From the NCBI GenBank assembly GCA_002887195.1, contig PJAB01000862.1, positions 1 to 19,714 of the forward strand: a stretch of 19,714 nt of DNA. Reading direction: 5' to 3'. The position numbers were made by a program, and so were the translations under genes. Every line of letters starts with the position of its first letter. Position 1 is the first letter of the stretch. This document shows positions 15,067-19,714 of this stretch, in pieces. The DNA is from Chrysochromulina parva. Lineage: Eukaryota > Haptophyta > Prymnesiales > Chrysochromulinaceae. Below the pieces are notes generated by a model, which worked only from the letters and a program-made list of their open reading frames with translations, did no database searches and had not been told where the DNA came from.

Positions 15067-17254
15067 GGCTCGCCGGTTTGGGCAAGTGATCGCGGACTTG
15101 ATTCGCCGTCGAGGACCACAGGGGCGCCGTTTGGTGCGCCGTCGTGGGCGCCGTAAGGTGCGCCGTCGTGGGCGCCGTTTGGGGCGCCGTCGTGATAGCG
15201 GTCGTCAACGCGGGCCGCGGCATGGTGAGTGTGGCCGTCATCGCCGGCCGTGGCGCACCTACCGTCTCGCCCTCCTCGTGTCGCACGCTAGGCCACGTCA
15301 TCGGGAGCTCCTCACCAGACCCCTCCTCACGTGCCTCTCGGGGTGAATCTCGGGGTGAATCTCGGGCCCACTCACCAGACCCCTCCTCAGGCCACGCCCT
15401 CAGATCCTGTGGAAGGACCTGATGAGTGGGCCCGAGATTCACCCCGAGATACGCCCCTCTTTGGGAGGTCGGATGGGTGGGCGACGACGGGCGCGCGTGA
15501 GCTCCGTCCGGCGCGGGCTCGCGAGATTCGACCCGAGATTCAACCCGAGATTCAACCCGAGATTCAACCCGAGATTCAACCCGAGATTCAACCCGAGATG
15601 CACGCGCGTGGGCTCCGTCCGGCGCGGGCTCGCGAGAACAAGACTCACGAGGCTGCACCGACGGGCCCGGCTCCGGCGCGAGATCGGACCCAGATCCACC
15701 TCGAGATCCGACGAGATATTCGAGATCGGAACGAGATCCACCTCGAGATCCGATGAGCTGTTCGAGATCGCCCAGATGCAACGGCTCCTGCCCGAGGTGC
15801 ATCGCCGCGAGTAGGGTCGCAATCGAAGGCGCTTCGGCCGAGCGCTCTGCCGGGCGCTCACCAGAGCGCTCCGGCGCCGGCGCCACCCCGTCACAGGCCC
15901 CGTCAAAGATGTTCGCCACCTCCACGTCCACCGCACTCGCCACTGCCGCTCTCACCTGGGCTTGCACATGCGGCAGATTCGCCCTCGGGTCGGCTGCGGA
16001 GGTTCTGAGCACTTCGCGTCGCTCAAGCACGGCGGCGCGCGCCTCGGCCAACGCGAGCCGTGCTTGGAGGCTGCTGGCCCGATTATGTTCAGTCGCGGCC
16101 AGCGCATTCGCTCGGTCCAAGGCGAGGTCACGAGGGCTCTGCATGCAGCGAGGCGCGACGGATTTGCTGGAAGGGCCTGATGTGTGGGCCCGAGATTCAC
16201 CCCGAGATTCGCCCCTCTTTGGGACGGATTTGCCAAAAACGGAAAGCCTCAGGTCCAACGGAGCCGTAGGCCGGCCACCCGCAGGCGACGTCGATCGCGT
16301 GGGAGCCTCCTTGGGTGCAGCCGCCAGCGGGGCCGTGACCACCGTCAGCGTCGGAGCCGGCCGCCGAGGCGGGGCCCAGCCGGAATCTCGTGGTATCTCC
16401 TTCGATCTCCCTCGATCTCCATTGCTCGAGCGTCCAGACTGGACGACGCGGCGCCTCCAAGTGACCATCGTGGTGCGCATGAGCAGCCGCCAGCCGCGCG
16501 GGCCGCTCAAGCGCACGCGCCGCTCGCGCACCGAACCAAAATTGGACGCCCACTCCCACCACGCGTCGGCCAAGCCGCGGTAGGCGAGGGCTTGCACTGC
16601 GGCTCTTGTCATCGAAGAGCAACGGAGCGCCGCCGCGAATGTGGACGCCTGGTGCGTGGCGTGCGCCCGCCAGCGCCTCAACGAGCGGCAGAGCCCCGGG
16701 CTCGTGGCCGAGAGGGCGCTCAGCCGCCGCGCCCTGCGTTGCGCCGCCATGAGCTCTGCCCAAGCCCGGATGGCTGGTAGGGTCACTCGGCGGCGCGCCT
16801 CCATGATGGTGCGTGCTTTGCGCGTCTCGAGCTGCGCGCGCGCGTGCGCCCGCATCGCGCTCGTCTCGGCCGAGAGCCGCTCAACCTCCTCGCGATTCGC
16901 GTCGGTGCGGCGGGGCAGCGTCTTGAGCAACTCGACTTCCTCCGTTAGGTCGTGGAGCGCGCGCATCAGCGCACGCATCACGTGGCTCATCAGGATGGGA
17001 TCGCCGGCCAGGGGAGCGCGCTCGGGGATGCGCGAGACGTCCACCATCTCGTGCTTCGAGTCAGCCATCGTCGTGCCGTACGACTTCACCAGCTTGCCCC
17101 ACAGTGCATCATCCTCCGCCACCTCGGGCAGGAGCACCATGCTCAGCCCGCGCCGCCAGGACTCGTGATCGACGAAGCCTCGCTCGACAAAGTCGAAGCA
17201 GGACAAGAGTGACACCGCGATGGACTTACGAGCTCGCTCGTCGAAGGCTACCAT
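14801..17254 (-). CDS. Large coiled-coil, repeat-rich protein with SFI1-like W motifs
   Basis: The frame is open for 817 residues from ATG 17254 (G at +4). Residues 1-60 form a helical module (LLSCFDFVERGFVDHESWRRGL) reminiscent of an EF-hand pair without intact loops. Residues about 95-145 are coiled coil. Residues about 150-280 contain helices ending in Trp (AIRAWAELM, SLRRWRAH, DAWWEWAS, VTWRRRVV), like the W repeats of SFI1-type centrosomal/basal-body proteins, and similar in feel to the N-terminus of the SPRY protein. A second Ala/Arg-rich helix follows at about 375-450. From about residue 480 the sequence is low-complexity: 14-residue LEQLIGSRGGSRSD repeats, six RVES units, TAPTTAH repeats and a poly-Ala run. 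Because the same DNA repeat is read in different frames at 16168-16222 and 15410-15464, the C-terminal third may be partly intronic or not conserved. The N-terminal half is convincing; the full frame is not. Confidence 0.6.
15026..15066. repeat. GGC trinucleotide repeat (poly-Ala on the minus strand)
   Basis: About 13-14 consecutive GGC triplets on the plus strand. They encode the alanine run near the C-terminus of the coiled-coil gene. The length is likely variable between strains (inference). Confidence 0.9.
15123..15194 (-). repeat. 24-bp tandem repeat, three units
   Basis: Three units beginning GGCGCCGT and ending GCCGTCGTG (15123-15146, 15147-15170, 15171-15194) differ at one to three positions. 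They encode TAPTTAH-type peptide repeats. The period is twice 12. Confidence 0.9.
15311..15389. repeat. 19-bp direct repeat at a 60-bp offset
   Basis: CTCACCAGACCCCTCCTCA occurs at 15311-15329 and 15371-15389 and is associated with the inverted copy of the 55-bp element. Confidence 0.9.
15347..15450. repeat. 28-bp perfect inverted repeat around a 48-bp loop
   Basis: 15347-15374 is the exact reverse complement of 15423-15450 (right arm begins TGAGTGGGCCCGAGATTCAC). The arms belong to two oppositely oriented copies of the 55-bp element and could form a strong hairpin in DNA or RNA. Confidence 0.93.
15410..15464 (+). repeat. 55-bp repeat element, copy B
   Basis: It starts TGGAAGGACCTGATG and ends CGCCCCTCTTTGG. 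It matches copy A (16168-16222) over the same 55-bp length with about four differences. No flanking direct repeat is visible. It is read in another frame than copy A by the surrounding open frame. Confidence 0.85.
15492..15637 (-). repeat. Six 12-bp units between two 35-bp direct repeats
   Basis: GAGATTCAACCC-type units fill 15523-15594 (first unit GAGATTCGACCC), encoding RVES six times. Either side lies a 35-bp copy with one mismatch containing GCTCCGTCCGGCGCGGGCTC (about 15492-15526 and 15603-15637), 111 bp apart, so the frame is preserved. Confidence 0.9.
15679..15762 (-). repeat. 42-bp tandem repeat, two units
   Basis: Units 15679-15720 and 15721-15762 both start CGAGATCGGA and share CAGATCC/GAGATCC ACCTCGAGATCCGA. 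They encode the 14-residue repeats LEQLIGSRGGSRSD and LEYLVGSRGGSGSD. Confidence 0.88.
16157..16233 (+). mobile_element. 55-bp repeat element, copy A, with 11-bp target-site-like duplication
   Basis: The element at 16168-16222 lies between two perfect copies of GACGGATTTGC (16157-16167 and 16223-16233). The offset is 66 bp, so 22 codons are added in frame to the coiled-coil gene. Removing it restores a continuous FGKSVAPR reading. It carries two CCCGAGATTC units related to the 12-bp satellite at 15523-15594. No placement of the boundaries gives GT-AG, so it does not look like an intron. There is no coding capacity; it is a short non-autonomous insert of unknown type. Confidence 0.65.
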
Positions 17255-17868
17255 TCCAGCGGGGCCTCTGGAAGTTCCTCTGGGAGAGCGCGAGCGCGAC
17301 CGTTTCCTCCATTCGCCAAGTCAAGTCATGTCAGTATGAATACCGACACGTACCGGTACTGTACTGTAGGTCAGACCTACCCCCTAAATGTAAGCCTTCG
17401 CTTCTTCGGGGGTCCCCGTGAGCCGTGACCTCGGCCCCTGCTATTCCTGCTATACCCTGCGTGACGCCTACGTGACGCCGGGACCGGGCGTGTTACCGTG
17501 TTGCGCCGCGGTCCACCGAGTTTGTTTCCCGCATGTTCACCAAGCCAACCTACCGAGAGGCGTGTATTTCTGTTCGCGCATCTGCGGAGAGATGCGCGCA
17601 TGAGATCCCGCGTGCGCGATTCACACTCGACACTGGCGGGGAGCCGCGCGGTCACTCTCGGAGGACACGATTGCCGCGGCGCCGCGCCTCTTCCGCGCGA
17701 ATCCAGATTTGATCTTGATCAACCCCGAATTATCGGGTACAAAGTCCTTCTTAATGGGAAAATTCCGAGATTATTGAAATACGAAATCTCTGTCTCGGCG
17801 ACGAAATCCGTACTATGAGGATGCGGTAACACTAGTTAGCACTCAACGGGAATCGCGACCCATTTTTC
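17255..17868. other. Spacer between divergent genes; upstream regions, one doubtful short frame
   Basis: This holds the upstream region of the coiled-coil gene (-) and of the Pro/Cys-rich gene (+). The palindrome GTACCGGTAC (near 17350) and the stem GTAGGT-CAG-ACCTAC (near 17366-17380) sit near the middle. Sequence from about 17700 to 17868 is AT-richer and could be promoter DNA. A 61-codon Cys-rich frame at 17418-17603 is listed separately. Confidence 0.45.
17418..17603 (+). CDS. Doubtful small Cys/His-rich frame, possible zinc-binding exon
   Basis: The frame has no ATG (it opens at GTG), so it would have to be an internal or terminal exon. The peptide has CYSC, then CC-x3-H-x2-C-x2-HVH, then CSRIC, a spacing that could bind two zinc ions. 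I recognise no named family. No partner exon is evident nearby. It may be chance in a GC-rich frame. Confidence 0.2.
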   Translation: MSRDLGPCYSCYTLRDAYVTPGPGVLPCCAAVHRVCFPHVHQANLPRGVYFCSRICGEMRA

Positions 17869-18384
17869 ATGGAGGGCGAGGGTGTGACGACGGGAAACGC
17901 CGCTGCCTCCAAGCCCCCGGCGCTGCCCCCGGCGAGCCCTGCCAAGCCCACGCCGCAGCCCCCGGCGACCCCTGCCAAGCCCACGCCGCAGCCCCCGCCG
18001 GGCCCTGCCAAGCCCCCGCCGCAGCCCCCGGCGCAGCCCGTCAAGTCGCAGCCGCCGGTCGCACCCTTGGTCATTGCGCGTGAGAGTCTTACGACAGAGA
18101 AAGTCAAGAACTTTCGCGGCCCCTGCGCCGACTGCTGCAAGCCACTGGCGCCGTGCTGCTGCGTCTCGGCGGACGGCGAGGCGATCTTTGGCTGCGTGCT
18201 CACGGGTCGGGCATACTTTCTGCCGGCGTGCCTCCACATGGCCTTGTGCCCGCAGCTGGGGTGCGATCCAAGGGGGGGCGACGAGACACTGGACTCTTGC
18301 ATCAAGGCGGGTTTTGCCTTTCTTGTTGCCACTGCTTTTGTTTGCTGCGTTCAAGTTGGGGACCATCACAACAACTTTTGGTAG
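17869..18384 (+). CDS. Small Pro-rich/Cys-rich hypothetical protein
   Basis: 171 residues from ATG 17869. Residues about 15-65 are a Pro/Ala/Lys-rich stretch of three 11-residue repeats (PAKPTPQPPA type). Residues about 82-135 are Cys-rich (CADCCKPLAPCCC, then FLPACLHMALCPQLGCD), which suggests metal binding or disulfides. Residues about 145-162 are hydrophobic (AGFAFLVATAFVCCVQVG) and may form one membrane segment near the C-terminus. The layout of Pro-rich N-terminus, Cys-rich core and terminal hydrophobic segment loosely recalls small Cys-rich tail-anchored proteins, but I cannot place it in a family. Kozak context is C at -1 and G at +4. Confidence 0.5.
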   Translation: MEGEGVTTGNAAASKPPALPPASPAKPTPQPPATPAKPTPQPPPGPAKPPPQPPAQPVKSQPPVAPLVIARESLTTEKVKNFRGPCADCCKPLAPCCCVSADGEAIFGCVLTGRAYFLPACLHMALCPQLGCDPRGGDETLDSCIKAGFAFLVATAFVCCVQVGDHHNNFW

Positions 18385-19139
18385 CTCCCCGAAGGATTCG
18401 AACCCGCACAGCCTTTCGCACCGCTCGGCTCGGCCCCCGCCCCGCGCGCCCCTCGTGTGCTCCCACCGCTGAGCGCCCCCCTGCCCCTCACGCCTGCTCC
18501 ACCCGGCTTGCTGTGCTCAGTGTCTGTTGCTGGGACTGGGAGCCAGATGTAGTCATAAACCTGGTGATAGGCGGCGGCGACGAAGGCGGGGGCGCCGGGG
18601 GCGGCAACGAAGGCGGGGGCGGCAACGTGTGATCGCAAGGGGACGGCCCTCAAGAAAGCGGCCCTCGAGAAAGCTGCCCCCAAGAAGGCCGGCGCGGTCT
18701 ACATCAGCATGTCCGCTGAGATCTACGAGGCTCGGGACCGAGGCGGTCCAACAGCCGCCTCCTCTTAACTACTCGGGAGGCATGTCCCAGGGAGGGGGGG
18801 GGGTGGTGGTTGCGCTTCCGGGACGGATGTCCCAGGGGAGGGGAGGGCGTACAAGGTGGGGCATGCAAGGTGCATGCGCCACCGCCGCTCAGCATGCGCG
18901 ACCTCACGCGGTGAGGCTCCGCGCGCACCAAGTGTCGCGTTCTGCATCGTGCAGGGCAGCGTGCTGCCTTTTGGCGAACATGCACCGTGCGTCTGCATCA
19001 ACGGCCGCGAGAACAGGGGCAGAGGGCGCCCTGTCTCTACCCTGTCTCCGCCGCACATGCTGCCTCGCCTGGGGCCTCTCTTCGCTCTCGTTCGTCGCAG
19101 TGCGCATCAAATATAATATAATACGTATAATACATAATA
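18385..19139. other. Low-complexity spacer, no firm gene
   Basis: This contains a tRNA-like remnant at the left end, a GGC/GGG-rich stretch (about 18570-18630), a Lys/Ala-rich open frame without ATG (18571-18768), two GATGTCCCAGGG-type repeats near 18780-18845, and an AT-rich block of alternating TATAAT/ATAC at 19109-19140 just before the hAT region. Confidence 0.5.
18571..18768 (+). pseudogene. Lys/Ala-rich open frame, possible exon or gene remnant
   Basis: The frame runs 65 codons from just after TGA-TAG (18565-18570) to TAA (18766-18768). It reads ATKAGAPGAATKAG, ALKKAALEKAAPKKAGA, then VYISMSAEIYEARDRGG. The first part resembles basic histone-H1-like tails; the second part looks like ordinary protein. 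There is no ATG upstream in frame. The AG at 18569-18570 could be a splice acceptor. It may be a terminal exon, a decayed gene, or chance. Confidence 0.25.
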
Positions 19140-19714
19140 CAGCTCGGCTGGCCCGCCTATGGTGTATTACCGTTACATCAGCAACATGAGCGGCTCGCCG
19201 TCCTGGTCCAGCTGGAGCTGCAGCGGCTCGTCCTCCAGCCGTGGTTGGAGGAGCGCTGGCCGCTTCGGCGCTGAGATTGGGGTGGAATTCTTGCGGGGCT
19301 CGTAGTCCGCGACGCCGTACTTGATGACACCCACGTGGTTGTCCTCGCAGTTCCATCCGACGGCTGGCTCCACGTAATTGGGCTTGTTCATGCGTGCGAG
19401 GAGGCGGAGGTTGTGGAAGATGGCCACGAGCTTGTTTGCCTTGTCGTCCTGCAGCCTGTTGCGCCGCGGGTCCTTGATGAACGCGAACTCAGAGTTGATG
19501 CGTTCGCAGATCGAGGCCGAGGCAGGCTGGGCGAGGACGAGACGCGCCACGCACTGCAGCTCGGGGCAGCTCGCACCGTTGGCGTCCCACCACAGGTAGG
19601 CAGGCATCTTCTCGGCACTTGTCATGACCCGTTCGCGCGCTTGTCGGCACTTGTCATGTCCAGCCGCCGGGTTTCAGCTGCTGCGGCCATCGTCGCGGTC
19701 ACGGTGGTTGGGGT
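19140..19714 (-). mobile_element. hAT-type DNA transposon, 3' part, continues past window
   Basis: The transposase frame below defines it. The left edge is a guess: CAGCTCGGCTGGCCCGCC begins at 19140 just outside the stop codon, starts with CAG as many hAT terminal repeats do, and follows AT-rich DNA with ACATAATA (19132-19139) as a candidate 8-bp target duplication. The matching other end is outside the window. Confidence 0.4.
19173..19625 (-). CDS. hAT-family transposase, C-terminal dimerisation region (partial)
   Basis: 150 residues from ATG 19625. The stretch from about residue 9 to 80 (AYLWWDANG, CPELQCVARLVLAQPASAS, CERINSEFAFI, RRNRLQDDKANKLVAIFHN) follows the hAT C-terminal dimerisation pattern: a WW pair, P-x-L-x-x-(L/V)A, P-A-S-(A/S)-S, ER-x-x-S, then R-x-x-L and a conserved N. 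The catalytic DDE core should lie upstream, beyond 19625. The frame stays open above the ATG for 16 codons and then meets a TGA, so the rest must be on another exon or the copy is 5' truncated. The tail after residue 80 (MNKPNYVEP...EPLMLLM) is not conserved to my knowledge. The sequence GTCGGCACTTGTCATG is nearly duplicated around 19611-19658. Confidence 0.75.
   Translation of the reverse strand: MTSAEKMPAYLWWDANGASCPELQCVARLVLAQPASASICERINSEFAFIKDPRRNRLQDDKANKLVAIFHNLRLLARMNKPNYVEPAVGWNCEDNHVGVIKYGVADYEPRKNSTPISAPKRPALLQPRLEDEPLQLQLDQDGEPLMLLM

Noticed and set aside
14699..15346. 215-codon plus-strand frame with poly-Gly and RRRGRR repeats
   Set aside because: Composition comes from reading the low-complexity 3' part of the minus-strand gene backwards; no domain, and the minus frame has a credible N-terminal half.
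15523..15594. CRISPR-like or regulatory iteron array
   Set aside because: Six contiguous 12-bp units without spacers inside a coding frame; simple tandem expansion.
17832..18369. Minus-strand Gly-rich frames with GCGVGLAG repeats
   Set aside because: Reverse reading of the Pro-rich repeats of the plus-strand 171-residue protein, which has an ATG and a coherent Cys-rich core.
18374..18480. Functional tRNA gene on the minus strand
   Set aside because: No anticodon arm, poor T-stem pairing and no matching acceptor 5' strand; at most a remnant.

Overview
The window looks like nuclear DNA from a GC-rich eukaryotic microalga. The evidence is large eukaryotic gene families (R2R3-MYB, SPRY, PX, EF-hand, Ser/Thr kinase, a CDIN1-type nuclease, hAT transposase), short spliceosomal GT-AG introns, a stand-alone EPSP synthase of the shikimate pathway, no ribosome-binding sites or operons, and dense genes with little intergenic space. 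A haptophyte-like alga (Prymnesium/Emiliania type) is my best guess from overall character. That is inference, and no marker gene in the window fixes the lineage.

Layout. 20-1579 (+): CDIN1-like PD-(D/E)XK nuclease, two exons. 1580-2605: gene-free convergent spacer. 2606-4655 (-): SPRY-domain protein with N-terminal helical repeats, two exons, its intron made of an 11-bp satellite. 4915-5814 (+): R2R3-MYB protein, divergent from the SPRY gene. 5815-6664: spacer. 6665-8376 (-): EPSP synthase, with an 80-bp intron bounded by 40-bp direct repeats. 8583-10487 (-): Ser/Thr protein kinase. 10745-11764 (-): PX-domain protein. 12094-13386 (-): prolyl-hydroxylase-like 2OG-Fe(II) oxygenase fused to a coiled coil. 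13639-14376 (+): four-EF-hand calcium sensor, divergent from the oxygenase. 14801-17254 (-): repeat-rich coiled-coil protein with SFI1-like W motifs. 17869-18384 (+): Pro-rich/Cys-rich small protein. 19173-19625 (-): C-terminal dimerisation region of a hAT transposase, running toward the window edge.

The genes do not form one pathway; this is ordinary mixed eukaryotic gene order. The unusual content is structural. Two introns (SPRY gene, EPSP synthase) are bounded by direct repeats that copy adjacent exon sequence (12 bp and 40 bp), and they share a 14-bp internal motif, as expected of recently gained introner-like introns. A 55-bp repeat sits in frame inside the coiled-coil gene between 11-bp direct repeats, with a second 55-bp copy and an inverted copy nearby. 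At least seven coding sites in six genes carry a direct tandem duplication of exactly 12 bp, mostly perfect. Together these suggest a genome that repeatedly gains short sequence by staggered-break duplication and short-element insertion, sometimes producing introns.

Limits: no homology search or transcript data were available. Start codons are first in-frame ATGs unless stated, and exon-intron structures rest on in-frame GT-AG junctions and protein continuity.
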